From assembly GCF_963665445.1 (NCBI RefSeq), contig NZ_OY762276.1:1210001-1274000 (forward strand): a DNA stretch of 64,000 bases, in the 5' to 3' direction. The notes beneath the pieces are model-generated. The model was not told the DNA's origin and did not search any database. It saw only the letters and a list, made by a program, of their open reading frames with translations. A program made the position numbers and the translations under genes. This document shows positions 25,441 to 33,592 of the stretch, piece by piece (position 1 is the stretch's first letter; every line of letters begins with the position of its first letter). This stretch comes from an uncultured Desulfobulbus sp. (GTDB lineage Bacteria; Desulfobacterota; Desulfobulbia; Desulfobulbales; Desulfobulbaceae).

Positions 25441-27180
25441 ATGGCAAAAAATGTTTCTGATGTTCTCGTCGAGATGCTGGTCGCCGCAGGCGTGAAACGC
25501 GTGTTCGCAGTGACCGGCGACAGTTTGAATCCGATCAACGATGCCATTCGGCGCGATGGCCGAATCCAATGGGTGCATGTACGTCATGAAGAGGCGGGTG
25601 CCTATGCCGCTTCCATGGATGCGGAGTTGGGTGGCATCGGCTGCTGCATGGGCAGCAGTGGGCCTGGGCATGTCCATCTGGTCAATGGCCTCTATGACGC
25701 CAATCATGCCGGTAACCCGGTTATCGCCATTGCCTCCACCGCCACCACCGACAAACTGGGACTGGATTACTTTCAGGAAACAAACGTCACCAAGCTCTTT
25801 GCCGACTGCAGCAAATACTGTTTCATGAGCAACACCCCCATCCAGGCCCTGCAGGGATGTCAGAGCGCCATCCAGCATGCCATCGGCATGCGCGGAGTCG
25901 CCGTACTCGGGCTGCCCGGGGACGTGGCTGCGGCCAGTGTGGAAATGCCGCAATCCTCCCTCAGAAATTACAGGGTACGGCCCCGGATCCTCCCTGCAGA
26001 CGAAGATCTTGAGCAGATCGCCGACATCCTCAACAACAGTAAAAAGGTGATGCTCTACTGCGGGCATGGGGCGAAGGATGCCCAGCAGCAGGTCCTGGCG
26101 CTTGCCGAAAAACTGCAGGCCCCCATCGGCTACAGCTTTCGCGGCAAGATCTTTTTTGATAAGGAAGACAATCCCTATGCGGTCGGCTTGACCGGGCTCT
26201 TGGGCATGAAATCGGGGTTCCAGGCCATGCATGAGGCCGAGGTCGTGGTCCTTTTGGGCACCGATTTTCCCTACAGCGCATTCATGCCGGAAAACAACAC
26301 CATTATCCAGATCGATATCGATCCGGCCAGGCTTGGCCGCAGGGCCAAGGTCTCGCACGGCTATTGCGGGGACATCCAGGCCTCCCTGGAGCGCCTGCTG
26401 CCGATGGTTGCGACCAAGGAACACGGCGCCTTTCTCGAGAAAATGCGATCGCTCTACCAGATCGTGGAAGAGAAGTATCAGGCCTATGTCACCGAAAAGG
26501 CGCGTGCGGGTAACATTCATCCGGAATATGTGGCCTCGGTGGTCAATACACTGGCCAGCGACGATGCCATCTTCACAGTCGATACGGGTATGTGCTCGGT
26601 GTGGGCCGCACGGTACATCAAGGGCAGGAAGAACAGGTACATCACCGGCTCCTTCAATCACGGCTCCATGGCCAATGCCATGCCCATGGCCATTGGCGCG
26701 GGCCTTGCCCAGACCGGACGGCAGATCATCGCCATGTGCGGTGATGGCGGCCTGATGATGCTGCTCGGCGATTTGATGACCATCAGCCAGTATGTCATTC
26801 CGGTGAAGATCATTCTCTTCAACAACCGCTGCCTGGGGATGGTCAAGCTGGAGATGGAAGTGGCCGGTTTGCCCGACTGGCAGACCAACATGGTCAACCC
26901 GGATTTCGCCAAGGTGGGCGAGGCCATGGGCATTCGTTCTTGGACGGTCAAAGAGGGGAAGGATGTGCAGCCCGCCATTGCCGAGGCCTTTGCCTATGAT
27001 GGACCGGCCCTGGTCAACATCTTCACCGATCCCAATGCCCTGGCCATGCCGCCGCAGGTCAACTTCGAGCAGCTCAAGGGATTTGCCCAGTCCATGGGCA
27101 AGCTGATGCTCAACGGCCAGACGGCCGAAGTGGTCAATGTGGCGGCGAGCGGGGTGAAGTATCTCAAGGAAGTGCTCTGA
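25441..27180 (+). CDS. poxB: Pyruvate oxidase/pyruvate:quinone oxidoreductase, thiamine-diphosphate enzyme
   Basis: Oxidatively decarboxylates pyruvate to acetate (quinone acceptor) or to acetyl phosphate. 579 aa in the three-domain ThDP layout. The activator Glu is in HVRHEEAGAYAASMDAELGG near residue 50, and the ThDP/Mg motif is MCGDGGLMMLLGDLMTISQYVIPVKIILFNN near residues 432-462 (GDGG...NN). The C-terminal tail (about residues 555-579) resembles the lipid-activation helix of E. coli PoxB, favouring the quinone-linked form. The start has no strong ribosome site (GAGTT). A strong terminator follows, so it is monocistronic. Acetolactate synthase is less likely given the domain similarity. 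Confidence 0.85.
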   Translation: MAKNVSDVLVEMLVAAGVKRVFAVTGDSLNPINDAIRRDGRIQWVHVRHEEAGAYAASMDAELGGIGCCMGSSGPGHVHLVNGLYDANHAGNPVIAIASTATTDKLGLDYFQETNVTKLFADCSKYCFMSNTPIQALQGCQSAIQHAIGMRGVAVLGLPGDVAAASVEMPQSSLRNYRVRPRILPADEDLEQIADILNNSKKVMLYCGHGAKDAQQQVLALAEKLQAPIGYSFRGKIFFDKEDNPYAVGLTGLLGMKSGFQAMHEAEVVVLLGTDFPYSAFMPENNTIIQIDIDPARLGRRAKVSHGYCGDIQASLERLLPMVATKEHGAFLEKMRSLYQIVEEKYQAYVTEKARAGNIHPEYVASVVNTLASDDAIFTVDTGMCSVWAARYIKGRKNRYITGSFNHGSMANAMPMAIGAGLAQTGRQIIAMCGDGGLMMLLGDLMTISQYVIPVKIILFNNRCLGMVKLEMEVAGLPDWQTNMVNPDFAKVGEAMGIRSWTVKEGKDVQPAIAEAFAYDGPALVNIFTDPNALAMPPQVNFEQLKGFAQSMGKLMLNGQTAEVVNVAASGVKYLKEVL

Positions 27181-27209
27181 GGCAGGACCTCTGCAATACA
27201 TATCGGGCG

Positions 27210-27251
27210 AAAAAATCCCCTTCAGCAGCAATGCGGCAGGGGATTTTTTTT
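27210..27251 (+). terminator. Intrinsic terminator after poxB
   Basis: AAAAAATCCCCT pairs with AGGGGATTTTTT (27238-27249) across a 16-base loop, followed by further T residues. It starts 30 bases after the poxB stop. Confidence 0.88.
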
Positions 27252-27270
27252 ATGGGCCTGGCATGGGACA

Positions 27271-27299
27271 AAAAAAGCGGGATCCGTTCGGGATCCCGC
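27271..27299 (-). terminator. Intrinsic terminator of the Cache-like gene
   Basis: GCGGGATCC (27277-27285) pairs with GGATCCCGC (27291-27299) around a 5-base loop; on the minus strand the stem is followed by a run of T. It lies 29 bp after the minus-strand gene at 27328-27702 and is back-to-back with the poxB terminator. Confidence 0.88.
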
Positions 27300-27327
27300 A
27301 AAGACCATGTACTGGAAAAGGGGGGAA

Positions 27328-27702
27328 TCAGTAACCGCTGGCAACGGTCAGGTTGCCTTTGGTTTTTTTGGCATAGGTATTTTTTTCCTTTTCCTGATAC
27401 ACGTACTGGACCCAGACGCCTTCGGGGGTAGCGGCCTGCAGGGCATCATAGATGGGCATAGCCACGGTTTTCAGATCCTTTCCGGCAAGCTTGGGGTGAA
27501 CGAGGAGCATGCCTGCGCTGTCCATGATAAAGACATAGGGGGTATAGGCATCGGGAGCGAACTCGGTGACGGCCTTGCCGCCATCGATCGCGGCGACGAC
27601 TTCGTCGACGTTTTTGCTGATAGCTGCGCGGTCGGCCGAAAATGCCTGGGTGGCAAATACAGACAGGGCGACCAGTGTGACGAGAACCAGAAGACGCTTC
27701 AT
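27328..27702 (-). CDS. Small exported protein with single Cache-like domain
   Basis: 124 aa with a signal peptide (MKRLLVLVTLVALSVFATQAFSA) and a mature part of about 100 residues. The PYVFIMDSAGMLLVHPKLAGKDLK block is typical of Cache-type periplasmic ligand-sensing domains, and PEGVWVQYVYQEKEKNTYAKKT continues the fold. The ATG at 27702 has AGGAGG 7 bases upstream; a longer frame without a ribosome site is ignored. Cache domains usually sit in chemoreceptors, but here the domain stands alone, so it may be a soluble sensor or binding protein. Own terminator at 27271-27299. Confidence 0.82.
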   Translation of the reverse strand: MKRLLVLVTLVALSVFATQAFSADRAAISKNVDEVVAAIDGGKAVTEFAPDAYTPYVFIMDSAGMLLVHPKLAGKDLKTVAMPIYDALQAATPEGVWVQYVYQEKEKNTYAKKTKGNLTVASGY

Positions 27703-28152
27703 GTGTTTCCTCCTGCTTGTGTTGAAAATCGGCCTCCTGCCCCATGCAGGTGCCGAAAAACAGACAACCGGGTACTCAAACAACAAAAATCGTTTTCTTA
27801 CGATGAAAGGCCCCCAGGGGCCGTTGTCCTGCTCACATGGGCGGTTAACCTTTTGAGATCCGCTGAGCAAGGGAGAGGCTCAGGTAATCAGCTACAGTAG
27901 CCCAAACGGCACGAGGCGGCAAGTGGTAATTCCACAGATTGAAGAGTTTACAGAGAAGACAACTCCTTCATTGTAGGTAAAGGTGGTCTGACAAATTTTT
28001 CCGCTTCCGTACAGCTGCCTGTAGAGCCTTCCCCCTACGCCATCCTCTGCCATGTCCCCCATCGAGGGAGAGCGATTCCAGCAGTTGGCCCCACCTTGGC
28101 CGGGGCAGTGGTTTGTAAATGCTAACTCTCCGTTGTCTTTGCTGTTTTTTGC
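27703..28152. other. Intergenic region upstream of the first cobalamin riboswitch
   Basis: 450 bases with no supported gene. The plus-strand open frame here overlaps the start of the Cache-like gene and shows no coding similarity. No repeat or hairpin of note was recognised except for the promoter that begins at 28153. Confidence 0.45.
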
Positions 28153-28181
28153 TTGACTTTACCGCGGAACTCCAGTTTATC
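28153..28181 (+). promoter_or_regulatory. Promoter upstream of cobalamin riboswitch 1
   Basis: TTGACT (28153-28158) and TTTATC (28176-28181) are separated by 17 bp. The predicted start point lies just before the riboswitch aptamer. The -10 match is poor, so this is a positional call. Confidence 0.4.
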
Positions 28182-28184
28182 TGC

Positions 28185-28350
28185 CGCAATTCAGGTGTTC
28201 TAAGGAACCAAAGAGGGAACCCCGTGCAAATCGGGGACGGGCCCGCCGCTGTGACCGGGGACGAACGCTGCATCGAAGTCACTGACCGATTTGGGTTGGG
28301 AAGACGCAGTCTGTAGGGTGATCCGGAAGTCAGAAGACCTGCCTGAATGG
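28185..28350 (+). ncRNA. Cobalamin riboswitch 1 (AdoCbl class aptamer)
   Basis: The B12-box features are present in order: AGAGGGAACCCCGTGCAA, the GGGACGGGCCCGCCGCTGTGA core (GCCGCUG box) and the closing GGAAGTCAGAAGACCTGCC. It binds adenosylcobalamin and controls the TonB receptor gene downstream. The hairpin at 28423-28460 is the likely expression platform. The aptamer is nearly identical to that at 42222, suggesting recent duplication. Confidence 0.95.
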
Positions 28351-28422
28351 TCAGTGGAGACGACTGCGTGGACGGCGGCGGACCCCGATATTGTTGAGAT
28401 ATCACTGTGGATAAAGAGGGCT

Positions 28423-28460
28423 ATCCCGGATCGATCACTGTTTCGATCCGGGATTTTTTT
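28423..28460 (+). terminator. Riboswitch-linked terminator 1
   Basis: ATCCCGGATCGA (28423-28434) pairs perfectly with TCGATCCGGGAT (28443-28454), followed by a run of T. It stands between the cobalamin aptamer and the TonB receptor start, so ligand-bound RNA would end transcription here. The same stem recurs at 42450. Confidence 0.9.
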
Positions 28461-28524
28461 TGCCCGATATTTTCCCGCCCCGTACCCGCAGTCTGGATGT
28501 TTTTCTATCAAAAGGAGGGGTACC

Positions 28525-30663
28525 GTGACTGCAGTGCAAGGGAATTGGCGGAAAAGGGAAGGGTTCTTTATGGGGCTGGCGGCCTGGGGCCTGATGCTCT
28601 GGCCCCAGATGACGATGGCCGAGCAGGACGATGAGGATGTCCATGTCTTGGAGGAGGTGGTGGTCACTGCCACTAACAAGAGCAAGCTGGTGGATACGCC
28701 GGCCAGTATTTCAGTGATCACCGCGGCAGATCTCGAGCAGATGGGCGCGAAAAACATCACCGAGGCCCTGGAACGCATTCCCGGGGTCTACAACACCACT
28801 GCCAGCAGTTCGTCGCTTTCCATTCGCGGCACGCGCAGTTCCATGGCCGGCGGACCGGTGATCCTGGTGGATGGGGTTGCCCAAAACTACGGCAACTACC
28901 GTCGCGAGGAACTCGATATCATACCGGTGTCCCAGATCGAACGCATCGAGGTGCTGCGCTCCGCAGGCGTGGCCTACGGGCCGGGAGCCGCTCGCGGCGT
29001 GATCAGCATCATCACCAAGAAGAACCACGGCGACAAGGCCGTCAGCGGGCATCTTTCCTCCAGTTACGGCTCCTGGAACACCGGCAACATCTCCGGCGGC
29101 CTCAATGGGCGGTACAACAAGTGGGATTACCTGGCCGATGTCAACTACTACACCACCGACGGGTACGAGAGCGAAGACATAACCCGCAGCGCCGGGCTGG
29201 TCAAACTGGGCTACAACCTCTCCAACAATACCCGCATCGGCCTTCGCGGCAACTGGGTCAACATGGACAGCGACAACGCCTACGACCTGGCCAAATATAG
29301 GTGGCAGCTGGATAATTATCGCCGTTCGAGCCATTTTCCCGTGTCCGCCACCGACAATACCCTGGTCTGGCACAACACCAAGGAGCAGGAGTCCGGGGTG
29401 TATGCGATCGATTTCAACCACGACGATGGCCGTTTCTTTTCCGACGGCACCCTCTCCTACACCCATTACGACGAAAAGTATTACGATACCAGAGACATCT
29501 TTAGCTCAAGCTCAACCGCCCGCGGGGATATCGACGACCGCGATCAGGATACCTACACCGCATCCCTTTCCGGCGGCTACCGTTTCGAGTTGGGCAACGT
29601 CGCCTACACGCCGACCCTGGGCCTGAATGTGGAGAGCATCGATTTCACCCAGCGTAAGACCTATCCCTACGACACCAGTGGCACCCGCAGCACCGCCTCC
29701 GCCGATGTCGACCTCGACGAAACCACCACCGGCATCTACTGGGACAACGATTTTCTCTTTGGCGAACACTGGGGGCTGAAGGTCGGCAACCGCGTGGATC
29801 GGGTGGACATGACCTTTGAAACCCTGGAGCCGACCCATCTCGAGATCGACGATACCATGTGGAGCTGGACCGTGGCCCCGTCCTACCATTTTACCCCCAA
29901 TGCCAACGTCTATTTTTCCCTAAGTCGCAATTACTGGTTTCCCAGCCCCCAGTACTACTACTGGGCCGCCAGCTACGGCAGCCCCAACAATCTGCCCGAA
30001 GACCTCAAGCCGGAGGAGTCGCTCACCTATGAGATCGGCTACAAACATCACCTGAGCAAGGCGTTCAACATCGCCCTGACCGGCTACTACATGGAAACCC
30101 AGGACAAGTTCAGCGGCTACTACGAGGGCAGCAGCTACATGGGGCAGAAGAACACCGGCGATGCCGAGACCTACGGCATCGAGCTGGAACTCGACGGCCG
30201 GCCGCTCAAATGGCTCGGCTATCGGATTTCCGGGGCCTGGATCGACGCCGAGTGGAAGGACGGCACCGCCCGCATCTACCAGCATCCGTCCAATACCCGG
30301 GTCGAGGTGGATCTGGATGGGTACAAGGTCAACGGCATTCCCGAGTTCACCAGCCGTATCGGTCTTGATTTCTACCCCTGGGAGGGATGGAAGGCGAGCA
30401 TCGACGCGATCACCTTCGGCAAATACTATCTCGATTACACCAACAGGCTGACCTACCCGAGCAAGACCACCTTTGACGCCTCGGTTTCCTATTCCTGGGA
30501 TGAGTACAAGGTATGGATTTTGGCCAAAAACATCCTCAACGAGGAGGTGGAGCGGGCCATCAACTCCGACGGCGAACTCAGCGGTGTTGGCGGAACGCCC
30601 TTAACCTCCTATTACGTACTGGACGGCCTGTATATCGAGGCAGGTATCAGCGTGCGGTTTTAA
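28525..30663 (+). CDS. TonB-dependent outer-membrane receptor, B12-regulated
   Basis: 712 aa. The signal peptide (about residues 1-32, ending MTMA) is followed by a TonB box-like EEVVVTATN, the plug domain (ISVITAADLEQMGAKNITEALERIPGV, GPVILVDGVAQNYGNY, IERIEVLRSAGVAYGPGAARGVISIITKK) and a 22-strand barrel ending in an aromatic residue (GISVRF). The GTG at 28525 is chosen because AAGGAGGGG lies 4 bases before it; the open frame upstream runs through the riboswitch. Location under a cobalamin riboswitch suggests corrinoid uptake (BtuB role). A siderophore cannot be excluded. Confidence 0.88.
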   Translation: MTAVQGNWRKREGFFMGLAAWGLMLWPQMTMAEQDDEDVHVLEEVVVTATNKSKLVDTPASISVITAADLEQMGAKNITEALERIPGVYNTTASSSSLSIRGTRSSMAGGPVILVDGVAQNYGNYRREELDIIPVSQIERIEVLRSAGVAYGPGAARGVISIITKKNHGDKAVSGHLSSSYGSWNTGNISGGLNGRYNKWDYLADVNYYTTDGYESEDITRSAGLVKLGYNLSNNTRIGLRGNWVNMDSDNAYDLAKYRWQLDNYRRSSHFPVSATDNTLVWHNTKEQESGVYAIDFNHDDGRFFSDGTLSYTHYDEKYYDTRDIFSSSSTARGDIDDRDQDTYTASLSGGYRFELGNVAYTPTLGLNVESIDFTQRKTYPYDTSGTRSTASADVDLDETTTGIYWDNDFLFGEHWGLKVGNRVDRVDMTFETLEPTHLEIDDTMWSWTVAPSYHFTPNANVYFSLSRNYWFPSPQYYYWAASYGSPNNLPEDLKPEESLTYEIGYKHHLSKAFNIALTGYYMETQDKFSGYYEGSSYMGQKNTGDAETYGIELELDGRPLKWLGYRISGAWIDAEWKDGTARIYQHPSNTRVEVDLDGYKVNGIPEFTSRIGLDFYPWEGWKASIDAITFGKYYLDYTNRLTYPSKTTFDASVSYSWDEYKVWILAKNILNEEVERAINSDGELSGVGGTPLTSYYVLDGLYIEAGISVRF

Positions 30664-30955
30664 GCGTTTCCATCCCCCCTTACCGCATCGACATTTTCTC
30701 ATATCATCGTTCCCGCGTTTCATCGTGGGAGCGATCACGCCACTTCCGCCTTGGGCCCCTCCTGCACCCAAACCCGCAGGCAGGGGCCTGCAGGCCTGCT
30801 TCATTTGCCCGTTTCGATTTTGTGGTATCCTGAGCGTACGGTGTCTATCTATTTTTTGCTTGTGAAAACGAAGCAATAGTTGTTGTGTAATCTATGCTGA
30901 AATCGTGAAAATCAGAGAGCAACACAACCTGGCAGCGCCACAGGGGGGGAACAGT

Positions 30956-31699
30956 ATGAGCACCTACGCAATCCATCCCATCGTCATGGGGACCAAGGTC
31001 TTTGACAAGAGCATGATGACCTACCAGTTCGGCAACGGCACCCGGTACACCATTCCCATCTACTGTTGGTACCTGGAAGGGGGCGACCGAAAGATCCTGG
31101 TCGATACCGGCGAGATGGGGCCTATCCGTTCGGAGGACCGGGAGCGTGCCATCGGCGGCCGGATCTACACCTTTGAGGAGGGGCTAGCCAAGTGGGGGCT
31201 CAAGCCGGAAGACATCGATGTGGTCATTCACACCCATCTGCACAACGATCACTGCGAAAACGATTACAAGTGCGTCAACGCCCGGATCTATGTCCATGAA
31301 AAGGAACTGGAACGCATCCACAACCCGCATCCGCTGGATTATCGCTACAACGAGGAGTTTCTCTCCGAGGTTGAGGAGAACGGCCAGATCGAGGTGATCC
31401 GCGAAGACGGTGAGATTCTCCCCGGTATCCGGGTGATCCACACCCCGGCCCACACCGAGGGGGGCTTGAGTATCCTTATCGAGACGGCCAAGGGCCCGGC
31501 GGTGATCACCGGCTTCTGCGTGATCATGGAAAATTTCAATCCGCCGCAGCAGATCAAGGCCATGGAGATGGAGGTCATTCCACCCGGTACCCACGTCAAC
31601 GTCTATCAGGCCTACGATATTATGGAGCAGGTCAAGGCAATGGGCGCAATCCTGCTGCCCCTGCACGAACCGGCCTTTGCCGGAATTGAGACGATTTGA
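30956..31699 (+). CDS. MBL-fold hydrolase, N-acyl homoserine lactonase-like
   Basis: 247 aa of the metallo-beta-lactamase fold. The dinuclear metal motif is VVIHTHLHNDHCEND (HxHxDH) near residue 88, with later metal ligands in VIHTPAHTEGGLSI near residue 163; a C-terminal His in PLHEPA completes the set. The layout and the MGTKVFDKSMMTYQFG N-terminus resemble AhlD/AttM-type lactonases. It is cytoplasmic. GGGGGGAA precedes the ATG at 30956; the longer frame start at 30905 has no site. It could quench acyl-homoserine lactones or open another lactone; the substrate is unproven. Confidence 0.75.
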   Translation: MSTYAIHPIVMGTKVFDKSMMTYQFGNGTRYTIPIYCWYLEGGDRKILVDTGEMGPIRSEDRERAIGGRIYTFEEGLAKWGLKPEDIDVVIHTHLHNDHCENDYKCVNARIYVHEKELERIHNPHPLDYRYNEEFLSEVEENGQIEVIREDGEILPGIRVIHTPAHTEGGLSILIETAKGPAVITGFCVIMENFNPPQQIKAMEMEVIPPGTHVNVYQAYDIMEQVKAMGAILLPLHEPAFAGIETI

Positions 31700-31842
31700 G
31701 AAGAGAAGAGCACTGCCACGGTTTTTTTTCGTGCATCCAGCGACTACTGAGGTGACGCACCACGGCGCGCGGCGTACCGGACCAAGTGGCGTCCGCTGGC
31801 GGTCATATTGGGGAGTTGCAAAACCGAAAAATGGTTAACTTC

Positions 31843-32235
31843 CCTTGGGTAAACCCCCGGCTTTGCCGGGGGACTCCAACAGTTTGACGGTTACTGGATT
31901 GCAGAAAAGAAACAATTGATTGCGTTCTTGATCGTCTTTGTTGAGATCAACAATGCAAAGAGCATAGGCAAGAATCAACACAATTTTTTCTGATGCTTAA
32001 TTCCCAGATTTCAATGAGGAATCGATCAACGAATACCGGAGCATCAGTTTTTGCTTATACTCACACAAAACAACAAGAGTCAGAATCGAAAGATAATAGA
32101 TGCGAACTCGTGATATTTTATTGCTGGATCTTGCCAACAACTTGACCACCAAGGGTGGTCAGTGGATCAGTTGCATATGCCGCTTTGAGCGGCTCCCAGT
32201 CTTTCAAGCCACCGGCTTTGCCGGTGGTCTTTGAC
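31843..32235 (+). mobile_element. Transposase-less relative of the IS200/IS605-type element
   Basis: About 390 bp whose two ends match those of the element at 39438: left GGTAAACCCCCGGC-TTT-GCCGGGGG hairpin (31854-31872) with AGTTTGACGG after it, and right CCACCGGC-TTT-GCCGGTGG hairpin (32209-32227). The inner GACCACC..GGTGGTCAGT and ATAT-CCGCTTTGAGCGG blocks also match. No transposase frame lies between. It is a non-autonomous derivative that could be moved by the TnpA encoded at 39547. This accounts for the region between the lactonase and the 32310 gene. Confidence 0.7.
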
Positions 32236-32309
32236 TCGGATTCAATAAATTGGCGATCCTTCATTTCACTCCTTTGTTGAGCCGGTTGTGGTGAAATACA
32301 TTATTATCG

Positions 32310-32870
32310 ATGACCTTTGAAACGCTTGATAAAATTGCCGATGCATATATCCCTCTCCTGGGCTTTCTCTCGTTTTTCTCGTTGATCCTTAACTTTGTCG
32401 TTCTCGTAAAAAAGGCCCGAGAACGACGTTTCGAGCTTCGTAAGCTGCTGATTTCACGATGCGTGACATTCAGGTTTTTGACTTTTTACGAAGCCATCAA
32501 CTTTCGGATTTCAACAACCTCGCTTTGGAAATTCTGTGCTCGTTTTTCCCTGTTGCTGCTGCTCGTTGGCCTTGTCTATGGACTCATGTTTCTTGATAAC
32601 CGCTTGGCGATATGGCATAAGCTGGGCGGGGTGGACTACAGCACCCACACGGCGCTTTCCCTGGTGCTTACCCTGTTTTTGGCAACGGGACATAGGAAGT
32701 ATCGGGGATTGGTGGCCGCATCCTTTGTTGCCTATCTGCTGTTAATGCTCTATCAGGGATACCATACAGTGGCGGATATTGTGTCCACAGCGGCGGTGGT
32801 GGGGCTGTTCGGCTTTGTCTTCCTGGGTGTTTCTGGGAAAATTGGCAAAAAGCCGCACTCCGCTCACTAA
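32310..32870 (+). CDS. PAP2-like membrane protein carrying an in-frame mobile element
   Basis: 186 aa with about four or five membrane segments. The second half has PAP2 phosphatase-like motifs: VDYSTHTALSL (normally PSGHT) and YQGYHTVADIVSTAAVVG (normally GxHxxxDVxxG). The first motif (KxxxxxxRP) is absent, so activity is uncertain. Residues 30-65 (VVLVKKARERRFELRKL...) are the translation of the 102-bp element plus one copy of its 6-bp target duplication: 108 bp, exactly 36 codons. Without it the protein would run ...SLILNF-RISTTSLW... as one piece. The product therefore may still be made. Confidence 0.65.
   Translation: MTFETLDKIADAYIPLLGFLSFFSLILNFVVLVKKARERRFELRKLLISRCVTFRFLTFYEAINFRISTTSLWKFCARFSLLLLLVGLVYGLMFLDNRLAIWHKLGGVDYSTHTALSLVLTLFLATGHRKYRGLVAASFVAYLLLMLYQGYHTVADIVSTAAVVGLFGFVFLGVSGKIGKKPHSAH
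32397..32498 (+). mobile_element. 102-bp mobile element, copy 2, inside a gene
   Basis: Same ends as copy 1 (GTCGTTCTCG... ACGAAGCCATC) and almost identical, with one extra A in the first loop. Flanked by AACTTT at 32391-32396 and 32499-32504, a 6-bp target duplication. Element plus duplication is 108 bp, which keeps the reading frame of the host gene at 32310. Confidence 0.85.
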
Positions 32871-32933
32871 GTGTGCGTGTATTATTCGGTCCTTGATGCC
32901 GGTTTCAAACAAATCAGTTGTTGTGGGAAGGAA

Positions 32934-33140
32934 ATGAACCTCAATAGAATACAAATTCAGATATTTAAACAACTCAGTGCCGCTCAAGGCCTTGAGGTGG
33001 ATGCCTACATTCGGCAGTTTGCGCAGGAATTTCTTTGTGTGGAAAAAGAGCGGTTGGATGCGCTCAACGAGCAAGAGGGTGACGCCTGGATCGAAAAGGC
33101 CTATCTGCAGTCCTTAAATCAAAAACCGATTGGAAAATAG
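32934..33140 (+). CDS. Small hypothetical protein (68 aa)
   Basis: MNLNRIQIQIFKQLSAAQGLEVDAYIRQF at the start, a largely helical acidic/hydrophilic protein with one Cys. GGAAGGAA precedes the ATG by a few bases. The frame extends upstream without a ribosome site. No family recognised. It lies between the PAP2-like gene and the small zinc-ribbon-like gene, on the same strand as both. Confidence 0.5.
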   Translation: MNLNRIQIQIFKQLSAAQGLEVDAYIRQFAQEFLCVEKERLDALNEQEGDAWIEKAYLQSLNQKPIGK

Positions 33141-33191
33141 GTAAGGTGGAGAGGCTTTCCGCTTTCAAGAGAAACGATAAGGGAGAAAAAT

Positions 33192-33359
33192 ATGAAGCTT
33201 TGGGTAACCCCGAACGGTGACCGCTGGCTCTGCGATGAGTGCCAGGCGGAATTAGTGGAACAGATTGCCAAGGAGCATTGGCGCGTGGCTTTTGAAGAGT
33301 GGGATCAGACGCTGCGTTGTTCCCATTGCAAGCATCCCGATGTGGACATTCCAGATTGA
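33192..33359 (+). CDS. Tiny Cys-rich protein, zinc-ribbon-like (55 aa)
   Basis: MKLWVTPNGDRWLCDECQAEL, then RCSHCKHPDV near the end: two CxxC pairs (residues 14-17 and 43-46) separated by about 25 residues, as in a zinc ribbon or rubredoxin-like knuckle. AAGGGAG sits 7-8 bases before the ATG. Too short for default ORF calling. It is the last gene before the minus-strand ABC-F gene, with a repeat between them. Function unknown. Confidence 0.6.
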   Translation: MKLWVTPNGDRWLCDECQAELVEQIAKEHWRVAFEEWDQTLRCSHCKHPDVDIPD

Positions 33360-33423
33360 TTGTGTTGGATTGAGTTGATTTTTTCGCGGGCATGGCCCGC
33401 GATTTTTTGAGCGCTTGAATAGC

Positions 33424-33515
33424 GAGATTTCTCCCTTTGGTCGAAATGACGGAAGACGGGGACTAAGGACTGGTTTTCCTGCTATGTCGACGTCATCCCG
33501 AACATGAGAAATCTC
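33424..33515. repeat. Dispersed palindromic repeat, copy 2
   Basis: Left end GAGATTTCTCCCTTTGGTCG-AAATGAC, right end GTCATCCCGAACATGAGAAATCTCG. Matches copies at 15894 and 39301. It lies between convergent genes, a usual place for such palindromes. Confidence 0.65.
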
Positions 33516-33592
33516 GTCCTTCGTGCATGAAAACCGGGAATGGGCAGTTCCAAAAGGCGGTCCATTCCGGTCTTCAACCGACTCTCTTCTTC

